From positions 1-64,000 of the forward strand of contig NZ_AKJW01000022.1 in the NCBI RefSeq assembly GCF_000282135.1: a DNA stretch of 64,000 nucleotides, in the 5' to 3' direction. Position numbers and translations under genes: made by a program. The stretch's first letter is position 1. Every line of letters starts with the position of its first letter. Shown piece by piece: positions 56,898 through 64,000 of the stretch. This stretch comes from Herbaspirillum sp. CF444 (GTDB lineage: Bacteria; Pseudomonadota; Gammaproteobacteria; Burkholderiales; Burkholderiaceae_D). The notes below the pieces were generated by a model. The model was not told where the DNA came from, did not search any database, and worked only from the letters and a program-made list of their open reading frames with translations.

Positions 56898-56946
56898 CGC
56901 CGGCTTAATCTACGAGTGAATCGACGGCCGCGTTGTCATCTTGTTT

Positions 56947-56979
56947 TTGCTATGCGATAGCAGTGTCATCGCATAGCAA
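56947..56979. repeat. 12-base-pair perfect hairpin after the C45 gene
   Basis: TTGCTATGCGAT and ATCGCATAGCAA pair around nine bases. There is no T-tract after it on the plus strand. It may be an mRNA stabiliser, a factor-dependent terminator or part of the leader of the small frame that starts 15 bases downstream. Confidence 0.6.
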
Positions 56980-56993
56980 TAACTGAGGAAACA

Positions 56994-57110
56994 ATGAGGA
57001 AAGACTTAGAAATTCAGGACCGCCACGTCAGCAATTTATCAGAAGAAAACACATCATCGTTTGCGCAAAAAGCACTCTTGATCGAAGATACGAAGGAGCA
57101 TACGTCTTAA
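56994..57110 (+). CDS. possible 38-residue small protein
   Basis: The frame starts at ATG with GAGGA four bases upstream and reads a hydrophilic, charged peptide (starts MRKDLEIQDRHVSNL, ends EDTKEHTS). Base composition is AT-rich, unlike the neighbouring genes, and there is no family match I recognise. The good ribosome-binding site and the hairpin before it are the only support. Confidence 0.3.
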   Translation: MRKDLEIQDRHVSNLSEENTSSFAQKALLIEDTKEHTS

Positions 57111-57386
57111 TTGTAAATTCTTCGTGTTTTATAAAAAAATTACTTCAGAACACCATATTTCCAACCGTTAATACCCTGTGAAAATGCGTTGGCCTTCTTC
57201 TGATGTCGGGAAAGAATTCTTCGTTTGATATTGTTAAAAACACATCGACGACGGAAACAAGGCGGTTTGGCCCGGATGCATTTTCTTTATTGATAAAGGC
57301 TTGCCAGGAAAACATCCCCAGCCGGCAGCACCAGCAACATCCGTCACTACTGCCGCTCTCAATTCAAAAGAAAAAAGACCATCAAC
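57111..57386. other. AT-rich leader region of the second chemoreceptor
   Basis: No gene is supported. The region is AT-rich at 57110-57260 and probably holds the promoter of the chemoreceptor gene; no box stands out clearly. The ribosome-binding site before 57387 is weak (AAAGAAAAAAGACC). Confidence 0.35.
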
Positions 57387-59126
57387 ATGAAAACCCTCAC
57401 ACTAACCATCAAGTCCCGCCTGGCGCTCGCCATGGTGATCCTCTCCGTCCTGCTTCTTGCCATCGGCATGACCGGTTTGTTCGGCATGTCGACCGTCGTG
57501 AAGATCAATCGCGAGCTATATCAGGTGCGCATGCCGAAGACGGTTGCCGCCGACAACACGCTGTTGTGGGTGGGTCGCCAGCGCACCTCGCTGGATCAGG
57601 CCGCATTGACGACCGACCCTGCCTGGGCGCAGCAGATGTACAAGACGGAAGCGGACGTCGGCAAGCAGGCGCTCGAATGGTGGGCAAAATACGCAGCGCT
57701 GCCGCAAAGCGAGCAGGCCAAAAAGCTGGTACAGGAAGTCACCGACGGCCTGACCAAGACTGAAAAAGCCATCGATGAATTCCGTGACGCCATCAAGGGC
57801 GGCGACCGCCAGCAGATTTCCGACAAGGCGCGCGTGGTCGGCACGGTCTACACCGCGATGCAAAAGAGCGGCACCTTGCTCAACGAATATGAAACCGAAG
57901 CGGCGCGCCAGAACTATGAAGACTCGCTGAACCGCTATGAAAATTTCCGCATGATTTCCATCGCCGCGGTGGCGATCGGCTTGCTGCTGGCGGGCTACAG
58001 CTGGTTCTCGCTGCGCCGCGCGATCTCGCGCCCGATCGAACAGGCGCTCAAGCATTTCGACGACATCGCCGAAGGCGACCTGACCCATCGCGTGCACGTG
58101 CATTCGACCGATGAAATGGGCCAGTTGCTGAGCGGCCTGTCGAAGATGCAGGACAACCTGACCAAAACCGTTTCCACGGTGCGCACCGGCAGCGACGCCA
58201 TCGCCACCGCCACCAAGGAAATCAGCGCCGGCAATCTCGACCTGTCCTCGCGCACCGAACAACAGGCCGCATCGCTGGAAGAAACCGCTTCCAGCATGGA
58301 AGAACTGACCAGCACCGTGAAGCACAACGCGGACAACGCGCGCCAGGCCTCGACGCTGGCCGTCAATGCCTCGCAAATCGCCAGCGCCGGCAACGATGTC
58401 GTCAGCCGCGTGGTCAGCACCATGGACGAAATCCGCGACAGCTCCACCAAGATCACCGAGATTGTCGGCATCATCGACGGCATCGCGTTCCAGACCAACA
58501 TCCTGGCGCTGAACGCGGCAGTGGAAGCGGCCCGCGCCGGCGAACAAGGCCGCGGCTTCGCGGTGGTCGCCAGCGAGGTGCGCGCCCTGGCGCAACGCTC
58601 CTCCAGCGCCGCCAAGGAAATCAAGGACCTGATCATGCTGTCGGTGGATCGCGTGCAAACCGGTGCGTCGCTGGCGGGCCAGGCAGGCCAGACCATGAGC
58701 GAAATCATCGGCGCCGTGCAACGCGTGACCGACATCATGAGCGAGATCTCTTCCGCCTCCAGCGAGCAGAGTTCCGGCATCAATCAGGTGTCGCAAGCCG
58801 TCTCGCAGATGGATGAAGCCACGCAGCAAAATGCCGCGCTGGTCGAACAGGCGAGCGCCGCGGCGAAGTCGCTGGAGCAGCAAGCCCTGTCGTTGAAGGA
58901 TGCCGTTTCCATCTTCAAGATCATTGAAGAACAACGCAATCTTCCAGCGTACGGTGCGCCGGTTTATTCCTCCCCCACCGCCAGGGTGCCGGTCAAGACG
59001 CGCAGCACGAAAGCCGTCACGCCGTTGAAAATGCCTCCGGCATCCTCCCCGGCACTGGCCGCCGCAAAACCCGCCATCGGCAAGCCGTCCGCGGCATCGT
59101 CGAACGACGAATGGGAGACATTCTGA
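57387..59126 (+). CDS. methyl-accepting chemotaxis protein
   Basis: The 579-residue receptor has two membrane helices (about 12-33 and 190-212), a four-helix periplasmic sensor between them, HAMP and a cytoplasmic signalling domain with the tip [20 protein letters not shown]. The C-terminus DEWETF is the CheR/CheB-tethering pentapeptide form. It follows the ABC transporter/acyltransferase locus, so a ligand from that pathway is conceivable. The layout is like the receptor at 28251, but the sensor domains differ. Confidence 0.94.
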   Translation: MKTLTLTIKSRLALAMVILSVLLLAIGMTGLFGMSTVVKINRELYQVRMPKTVAADNTLLWVGRQRTSLDQAALTTDPAWAQQMYKTEADVGKQALEWWAKYAALPQSEQAKKLVQEVTDGLTKTEKAIDEFRDAIKGGDRQQISDKARVVGTVYTAMQKSGTLLNEYETEAARQNYEDSLNRYENFRMISIAAVAIGLLLAGYSWFSLRRAISRPIEQALKHFDDIAEGDLTHRVHVHSTDEMGQLLSGLSKMQDNLTKTVSTVRTGSDAIATATKEISAGNLDLSSRTEQQAASLEETASSMEELTSTVKHNADNARQASTLAVNASQIASAGNDVVSRVVSTMDEIRDSSTKITEIVGIIDGIAFQTNILALNAAVEAARAGEQGRGFAVVASEVRALAQRSSSAAKEIKDLIMLSVDRVQTGASLAGQAGQTMSEIIGAVQRVTDIMSEISSASSEQSSGINQVSQAVSQMDEATQQNAALVEQASAAAKSLEQQALSLKDAVSIFKIIEEQRNLPAYGAPVYSSPTARVPVKTRSTKAVTPLKMPPASSPALAAAKPAIGKPSAASSNDEWETF

Positions 59127-59343
59127 TCCGGCGCCAGTGCCATGTCAGTCCATCGCGCTTTACCGCGCAACACTTTCATCATGACCGGAGAAACGCAAAG
59201 GTTTCCCCGGTCGGCGATCGCATGCCTGTTCGGTTTTGATGCGTTGCGTCCAGTCGTAGCATCGTTGCGGCGGAACACAACGGACGGCAGTACAGCTTTG
59301 CGATCGCACACCAAATCTCACCCACTTACACAAGGAGGCACAG

Positions 59344-60105
59344 ATGAGTGACGACACCACCCAACCACCACCACGGCGGCATTTTCTGCGACAGGTCATT
59401 ACCGTCGCGGGCACTGCATCGCTATCTTCTCCACTGGCCGTCGGCGCCGGAGCCGGCGCGGCGATTGCGGCCACCAACGCGGGCGCAGCCGATGCACCCG
59501 CAGCGGCGCCATCGCCGGGACTGATCGGCTACGAAAGCTTCAGCGCCGATGAAGCCGCCTTCGTCGAAACCATGGTCAACGTCATGTGCCCGGCCGATCA
59601 GTTCACGCCCAACGGCGTCGACTGCGGCCTGGCGATTTTCATCGACCGCCAGTTGAGCGGCGCTTACGGCAAAGGCGCAGGCCGTTACATGAGCGGTCCC
59701 TGGCTGCAAGGCAAACCGCAACTCGGCCTGCAGTTGCCGCTGACGCCCGAGCAGTTCTTCAAGGCCGGCGTGGAAGCCGCCAATCGCCAGGCCAGCAAGA
59801 AATTCGGCAAGACCTTCGATCAGTTGGCGCCGGCCGACGCCGACGCCTTCCTTGCCGCCATCGCCGACGGCAAGGTCGTCGATGAGGACATCACGCTGGG
59901 ATCCTGGTTCAACGAGCTGGTGTATCCGCTGTTCACGCAAGCCTGTTATGCCGACCCGCTGTATGGCGGCAACAACAACAAGGTGTTCTGGAAAATGCTC
60001 GGCTATCCCGGCTTGCCGGCGACGCATACGCTGGACATGGTCAACTATCGCGGCAAACCCTTCCCGGGCGCGAAAGATCCCAAGTCCATCCTCGACTTCA
60101 GCTAA
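59344..60105 (+). CDS. gluconate 2-dehydrogenase subunit 3-like protein, Tat-exported
   Basis: The 253-residue protein has a Tat-type signal (PRRHFLRQVITVAGTASL) and an Ala-rich cleavage region, then the subunit-3 family domain (FSADEAAFVETMVNVMCPAD; GSWFNELVYPLFTQACYADP). In gluconate, fructose and sorbitol dehydrogenases this small subunit escorts the flavoprotein through Tat and stabilises it. AAGGAGG precedes the ATG. It is the first gene of a three-gene operon. Confidence 0.9.
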   Translation: MSDDTTQPPPRRHFLRQVITVAGTASLSSPLAVGAGAGAAIAATNAGAADAPAAAPSPGLIGYESFSADEAAFVETMVNVMCPADQFTPNGVDCGLAIFIDRQLSGAYGKGAGRYMSGPWLQGKPQLGLQLPLTPEQFFKAGVEAANRQASKKFGKTFDQLAPADADAFLAAIADGKVVDEDITLGSWFNELVYPLFTQACYADPLYGGNNNKVFWKMLGYPGLPATHTLDMVNYRGKPFPGAKDPKSILDFS

Positions 60106-60114
60106 GGACGCAAC

Positions 60115-61875
60115 ATGATAAAAAAACTGGAAAAGCGGACGGTCGTCATCGTCGGCGGCGGGCTCACTGCGGGCCTGGTTTCGCGTCAGCTGACGGCACA
60201 GGGCATCGACGTGCTGGTGCTGGAACGCGGCGGCGATCACAGCAACGGCGCCGAAGCCAAGCTGCCTTCGCAACGCGACGAATTGCGCTGGGACGTGCGC
60301 CAGGGCCTGGTGCAAAAATGGAACGTGCAAACCTATACCTTGCGCCATTCACGCAGCGACACCTCGCTGCCGGTGCGCTGGATGGAAGCCTTCCTGCCCG
60401 GCGAAGGCATGGGCGGCGCCGCCAATCACTGGAACGGCCACACCTGGCGCTGGGCCGAGTACGACCCGACCTTGCGCACGCATTACACCAATCGTTACGG
60501 CGCCAAGGCGATTCCCGCCAACATGCCGCTGCAGGACTGGGGCGTCACTTACAAGGAGATGGAGCCTTACCACGATCTGTTCGAGAAGCTGTTCGGCATC
60601 TCCGGCAAGGCCGGCAACGTCAACGGTAAAAAGCAGGCGGGCGGCAATCCGTTCGAAGCGCCGCGCCGCGGCGAGTATCCGCAGAAACCGCTGGAGATCA
60701 CCGAAGCCGGTTCCATCTTCAGGCAGACCGCGGAAAAGCTGGGCTACCATCCGTTCCCGACACCGGCCGCCAACTCCTCCGGCGTGTACACCAATCCGGA
60801 CGGACAGAAGCTCGGCCAGTGCCAGTATTGCGGCCACTGCGAACGCTTCATCTGCGAAGCGCAGGCCAAGGCTTCGCCGGAAGTGCTGCTCTATCCGATG
60901 CTCAAGGAACGCAAGGGTTTTGAAATACGCCTGAACAGCCACGTGCTCGGCGTGAACTACGACGAGAAGGCCAAACGCGTGACCGGCGTGCGCTATCTCG
61001 ACCTGCACAGCGGCCAGGAGTACGAACAACCGGCCGACGTCGTGGTGCTGGGCGCGTTCACCATGACCAACACCAAGCTGCTGCTGCTCGACAAGATCGG
61101 TACGCCCTATGATCCGGTCACCGGCAAGGGCGTGGTCGGCAAGAACTTCTGCTACCAGACCACCTCGTCGGTGAACGTCTTCATGAAGGATCGCTGGACC
61201 AATCCTTTCCTGTCCACCGGCAGCACCGGCACGGTGATCGACGACTTCAACAACGACAACTTCGACCACACCGGCCTGGGCTTCCTCGGCGGCGGCATGA
61301 TCAGCGCCAACATGTTCAGCGGTCGTCCCATCGTCGCACGCCGCCTGCCGCCGGGCACGCCGCGCTGGGGCACCAAGTGGAAACAGGCCAACGTCGACTG
61401 GTATGCGCATTCCTTCGGCATGTCGATCCAGGGCAGCTGCTATCCGCACACGGAAAACTTCCTCGACCTCGATCCGGTGTACAAGGATGCCTACGGGCAG
61501 CCGCTGGTGCGCATGACCTTCGACTGGCGCGACAACGAAACCAAAATGTCGGCCTACGTCACCAAAAAGATGGAAGACATCGCCAAGGCCATGGGTGCCG
61601 ACATCGTCGGCCCTGCGGTGCCGCGCAAGAGTCCGTTCGACATTCGCGCCTACCAGACCACGCACATCACCGGCGGCACCGTGATGGGCTCGGATCCGGC
61701 TCACAGCGTCGTCTCGCCGCACTTGCAGCATTGGGATGCGCAGAACCTGTTCGTGGTCGGCGCCTCGGTGTTCCAGCACAACTCCGGCTACAACCCGACC
61801 GGTCCGCTGGCGGCGCTGGCGGTGCGTCTGGGCGACGACCTGGTGCGTTACGTGCAGCGGCCGCGCATGCTGTAA
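60115..61875 (+). CDS. GMC-type FAD dehydrogenase, large subunit
   Basis: The 586-residue protein has an N-terminal FAD-binding fold (VVIVGGGLTAGLVSRQL, residues 10-26; VLVLERGG) and a C-terminal GMC domain with ITGGTVMGSDPAHSVV and VVGASVFQHNSGYNPTGP, where His and Asn are the usual catalytic pair. A Cys-rich stretch (CQYCGHCERFIC, about 241-252) may hold an iron-sulphur cluster, as in fructose/glucose dehydrogenases. It has no signal of its own and would be exported with the Tat subunit upstream. It oxidises a sugar or alcohol; which one is open. Confidence 0.92.
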   Translation: MIKKLEKRTVVIVGGGLTAGLVSRQLTAQGIDVLVLERGGDHSNGAEAKLPSQRDELRWDVRQGLVQKWNVQTYTLRHSRSDTSLPVRWMEAFLPGEGMGGAANHWNGHTWRWAEYDPTLRTHYTNRYGAKAIPANMPLQDWGVTYKEMEPYHDLFEKLFGISGKAGNVNGKKQAGGNPFEAPRRGEYPQKPLEITEAGSIFRQTAEKLGYHPFPTPAANSSGVYTNPDGQKLGQCQYCGHCERFICEAQAKASPEVLLYPMLKERKGFEIRLNSHVLGVNYDEKAKRVTGVRYLDLHSGQEYEQPADVVVLGAFTMTNTKLLLLDKIGTPYDPVTGKGVVGKNFCYQTTSSVNVFMKDRWTNPFLSTGSTGTVIDDFNNDNFDHTGLGFLGGGMISANMFSGRPIVARRLPPGTPRWGTKWKQANVDWYAHSFGMSIQGSCYPHTENFLDLDPVYKDAYGQPLVRMTFDWRDNETKMSAYVTKKMEDIAKAMGADIVGPAVPRKSPFDIRAYQTTHITGGTVMGSDPAHSVVSPHLQHWDAQNLFVVGASVFQHNSGYNPTGPLAALAVRLGDDLVRYVQRPRML

Positions 61876-61922
61876 TCGCAGAAACATGTATTGATGCAGT
61901 ATTCAATTTTGAGGAGTTAAAA

Positions 61923-62294
61923 ATGAAGTACTTTCAACACGCGGCGCTGGCCGCTGCAATCGTGTTGTCGGCGGCATCGCTGCCGGCAATGGCGCAAGAC
62001 GTCAACGCCGGCAAGCAAGTTTATGCGCAATGCGCGGCCTGCCATGCAGTCACCGCAGCCAACGGCGTCGGCCCCGGCCTGCTCGGCATCGTCGGCCGCA
62101 AGTCGGCGGCCTCGCCGGGCTTTCGCTACAGCCCGGCGCTCAAGCGCGCCAATCTGACATGGGACGAGAAAAATCTCGACGCCTACATCACCGATCCGCA
62201 AAAAGCCGTACCTGGCAACCTCATGCCCTTCTCCGGCATTGCCGACGCCAAACAGCGCGCCGATCTGATTGCGTATCTGAATACGGTGAAATAA
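61923..62294 (+). CDS. class I cytochrome c
   Basis: The 123-residue protein has a signal peptide (cleaved near AMA-QD), the haem site QCAACHAV, the GVGPGLLGIVGRK segment and a distal Met in NLMPFSGI. It is the single-haem c-550 type, whereas most related dehydrogenases have a triheme subunit. It probably accepts electrons from the dehydrogenase. GAGGAG precedes the start, 47 bases after the large subunit. Confidence 0.93.
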   Translation: MKYFQHAALAAAIVLSAASLPAMAQDVNAGKQVYAQCAACHAVTAANGVGPGLLGIVGRKSAASPGFRYSPALKRANLTWDEKNLDAYITDPQKAVPGNLMPFSGIADAKQRADLIAYLNTVK

Positions 62295-62348
62295 GCAGCG
62301 CGGGTCTGTCCGCCGGCATGTTGCGGGCAGGCCCGGCGCCATCGGGTT

Positions 62349-62567
62349 TCAACTGCCGGCCGGCGAGCGGCCCGTGCCGCGCCCCAATGATTTTGCCGTT
62401 TTACCTGCAATGCCGTATTCGGTATTGGGAATATCTTTGAGAATGACCCGGACATCGCTGCGGTCGATACCGATGGTCTTGACGGCGGCATCGGTCAATG
62501 CGCCGATCAGCCGCTCCTTCTGTTCGTCGGTGCGGCCGGCAATGAAGAAGACCTGAATGATGGACAT
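62349..62567 (-). CDS. 4-oxalocrotonate tautomerase-like protein with Ser in place of Pro-1
   Basis: The 72-residue protein has the 4-OT pattern (IIQVFFIAGRTDEQKERLIGAL; VRVILKDIPNTEYGIAG), including Arg near positions 11 and 39. The residue after Met is Ser (TCC codon), not the catalytic Pro. Pro-1 is the base in all active family members I know, so this copy is probably inactive or has another role. AGGAGAG precedes the ATG. It lies beside a second copy with an intact Pro-1. The C-terminus is longer than usual. Confidence 0.85.
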   Translation of the reverse strand: MSIIQVFFIAGRTDEQKERLIGALTDAAVKTIGIDRSDVRVILKDIPNTEYGIAGKTAKSLGRGTGRSPAGS

Positions 62568-62667
62568 AGTGCTCTCCTGGATAAGATCGTTCGATAACTC
62601 AGCACAACCTGTCCTGGCGATGCTGCCGGATTGCTTGGAACGCATTTCATCAATCATGAAATGCGTT

Positions 62668-62874
62668 CTATTTGTTTTTCCTTGCCGCTTCGATGGCGGC
62701 CACCGACTTGCCTGCAATACCGAACTGCTTTGCCGGTATTTCGGACAGCCATACGCGGATCGAATCGGCAGGCGCATCGATTGCTTCGACGGTCGCGGCC
62801 GTCAAGGCATCGATCAGTTTTTCCTTCTGCTGATCGCTCAGTCCTTCTACGACAAACATCTCTATGTTAGGCAT
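62668..62874 (-). CDS. 4-oxalocrotonate tautomerase-like protein with Pro-1
   Basis: The 68-residue protein begins MPNIEMFVVEGLSDQQKEKL, so mature Pro-1 is present, followed by VRVWLSEIPAKQFGIAGKS-like sequence with the usual Arg. GGAGG lies close to the ATG. It probably isomerises an unsaturated or keto acid, and may form a mixed oligomer with the Ser-1 copy 100 bases downstream. It is in one run with the class II aldolase and the reductase upstream. Confidence 0.88.
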   Translation of the reverse strand: MPNIEMFVVEGLSDQQKEKLIDALTAATVEAIDAPADSIRVWLSEIPAKQFGIAGKSVAAIEAARKNK

Positions 62875-62947
62875 TGGTCCTCCGGCGTTGATGTATTGGT
62901 GATGCATTCGCGATTGACCGACGCGTATCCGATATTTCCCATGCTTC

Positions 62948-63721
62948 TCAGATCAGCTTCTGCGCCTTGAGCATTTTCCTCACGATGGCGTCGAAGAACA
63001 GCACGGCAAAGCCGTCATTGCGGATCAACTGGCCGGTCAGGTCGGCGCATTTCTGCCGCACCTCGTTGCTCAGTTGAACGTCTTCGCCGCCCATGGCGCG
63101 TCCGGCGGACTGAATTTCGGCGGCGCGCTGCACAGTCCACAACAAAAAAAAGGCGCGCTGGATATCGCTCTCGCACACGGCCACGCCATGATTGCGCAAC
63201 ACCAGGATATGCTTGCTGCCGAGACTGGCCAGCATGCGTTCTTTTTCTTCCGCAAACAGCGTGATGCCTTCGAAATCGTGATAGCCGATGCGACCGAACA
63301 ACTGCGCGCCGTAAAAATCGTTGTGCTCGAAGCCCGACTTCTTCATCGTCACCGCCGAAATCGGCGTGGTGTGCGTGTGGATCACGCAATGCAGGTCCGC
63401 GCGCGCGCCATGGATGGCGCTATGCAACGCAAAGCCGGCCGGGTTGGCCTTGTAGTCGGAAGGCTCGACCAACTGGCCGTCCAGTCCTACCTTGAGCAGG
63501 TTGGAAGGCAGCACTTCGCTGTAGTTGAGCGCAAACGGATTGACCAGATAGTGATTCTCCGGTCCGGCGACGCGTGCCGAAATGTGGTTGAAGATCATCT
63601 CGGTCCACCCCAGATAATCGACCAGGCGATAGCAATGCGTCAGTTGTATCCGCAATGCCCATTCGGCGTCGCTGCACTGTGCCGGCTTGCTTTCACCGTA
63701 ACTGAATTCCTTGGCTTCCAT
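62948..63721 (-). CDS. class II aldolase/adducin family protein
   Basis: The ATG at 63721 (MEAKEFSYGESK) has AGGAG eight bases upstream. The 257-residue protein has the fold-defining zinc ligands HTHTTP (His pair) and LRNHG, plus NHISAR near the start. Members include fuculose-phosphate aldolase and decarboxylases or epimerases for hydroxy acids. The neighbours (tautomerases and a ketopantoate-reductase-like enzyme) suggest a keto- or hydroxy-acid pathway. The exact reaction is not known. Confidence 0.88.
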   Translation of the reverse strand: MEAKEFSYGESKPAQCSDAEWALRIQLTHCYRLVDYLGWTEMIFNHISARVAGPENHYLVNPFALNYSEVLPSNLLKVGLDGQLVEPSDYKANPAGFALHSAIHGARADLHCVIHTHTTPISAVTMKKSGFEHNDFYGAQLFGRIGYHDFEGITLFAEEKERMLASLGSKHILVLRNHGVAVCESDIQRAFFLLWTVQRAAEIQSAGRAMGGEDVQLSNEVRQKCADLTGQLIRNDGFAVLFFDAIVRKMLKAQKLI

Positions 63722-63795
63722 TGTTCTGCTCCTGATTCCTGATAAGAGTCGTGACGACATGTCCGGTCGTCGGCGCTGGGCTGCTGGGCTGCAAC

Positions 63796-64000
63796 TCAGG
63801 CAGCACGTTGCCGCGCCGCTTCGCCGCGAAAGCGCGCCAGCGAAATCACCGTGCGCGTGATCGGCATCGGCACGTCGAAACGCTGCGCCAGCTCCAGCAC
63901 GGCGTCGCCGATGGCCGCCAGTTCCAGCGGCCGGCCACGGTCGAGGTCTTGCAGCATCGATGTGCGGAACGGCCCCATGGCCTCGCCCAGTTGCACGAAG
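63796..64000 (-). CDS. 2-dehydropantoate 2-reductase-like protein (C-terminus only)
   Basis: The frame is open to the end of the window, so the N-terminal cofactor domain is missing. The visible tail MGPFRTSMLQDLDRGRPLEL, AIGDAVLELAQRF is the signature of the PanE/ApbA C-terminal domain. Proteins like this reduce ketopantoate or related 2-oxo acids with NADPH. It is the first gene of the minus-strand run with the class II aldolase and the two tautomerases. Confidence 0.82.
   Translation of the reverse strand, partial: FVQLGEAMGPFRTSMLQDLDRGRPLELAAIGDAVLELAQRFDVPMPITRTVISLARFRGEAARQRAA

Overview
The window looks like a chromosome segment of a betaproteobacterium of the family Oxalobacteraceae, most like Herbaspirillum. 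The evidence is the gene order kdsD-kdsC-lptC-lptA-lptB-rpoN-hpf, the order uvrA, MFS, ssb, the short neisserial/Bordetella-type porin, the high GC third positions and the many chemotaxis and c-di-GMP proteins. The genus is an inference; no rRNA gene is present to settle it. I saw no tRNA, rRNA or CRISPR array.

Layout. (1) 1-8.1 kb: a membrane GGDEF-EAL protein translationally coupled to a PhnD-like periplasmic binding protein; a TctD/TctE-like two-component system followed by a porin; a MipA/OmpV outer-membrane protein. (2) 8.2-16.1 kb: an RND tripartite efflux operon (outer-membrane factor, adaptor, pump) divergent from a BaeS/BaeR two-component system that probably controls it. (3) 16.2-20.4 kb: a small scarred island. 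It has IS21 transposase remnants, a 485-residue protein with a GNAT domain preceded by a near-perfect hrp box (a candidate type III effector), a truncated and frameshifted argP, and remnants of two tyrosine recombinases, one without its catalytic core. (4) 20.5-33 kb: ssb, an MFS transporter, a GT39 (ArnT-like) glycosyltransferase, uvrA, a PhyH-type dioxygenase, a chemoreceptor, an AEC carrier and a KefB-like antiporter. (5) 33.2-40 kb: the lipopolysaccharide Kdo and transport genes, rpoN, hpf, grxD and ubiX. (6) 40-46.5 kb: a 149-bp inverted-repeat element, an SDR oxidoreductase, an orphan AT-richer protein with sialyltransferase-like motifs, and an E1-only pyruvate-dehydrogenase-like gene divergent from an Lrp regulator (MdeB/MdeR-like). 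(7) 46.3-59.1 kb: a possible small membrane protein, a Cache-GGDEF diguanylate cyclase, a LysR regulator, and a catabolic locus (alpha/beta hydrolase, complete peptide-type ABC transporter, C45 N-terminal-nucleophile acyltransferase), then a second chemoreceptor. (8) 59.3-64 kb: a Tat-exported GMC dehydrogenase with small subunit and cytochrome c, convergent with an operon of a ketopantoate-reductase-like gene, a class II aldolase and two 4-oxalocrotonate-tautomerase-like proteins, one lacking the catalytic Pro-1.

The core parts (LPS biogenesis, DNA repair, sigma-54) are conserved chromosome. The most unusual accessory content is the hrp-box GNAT protein in the island, the orphan sialyltransferase-like gene, and the tautomerase pair.
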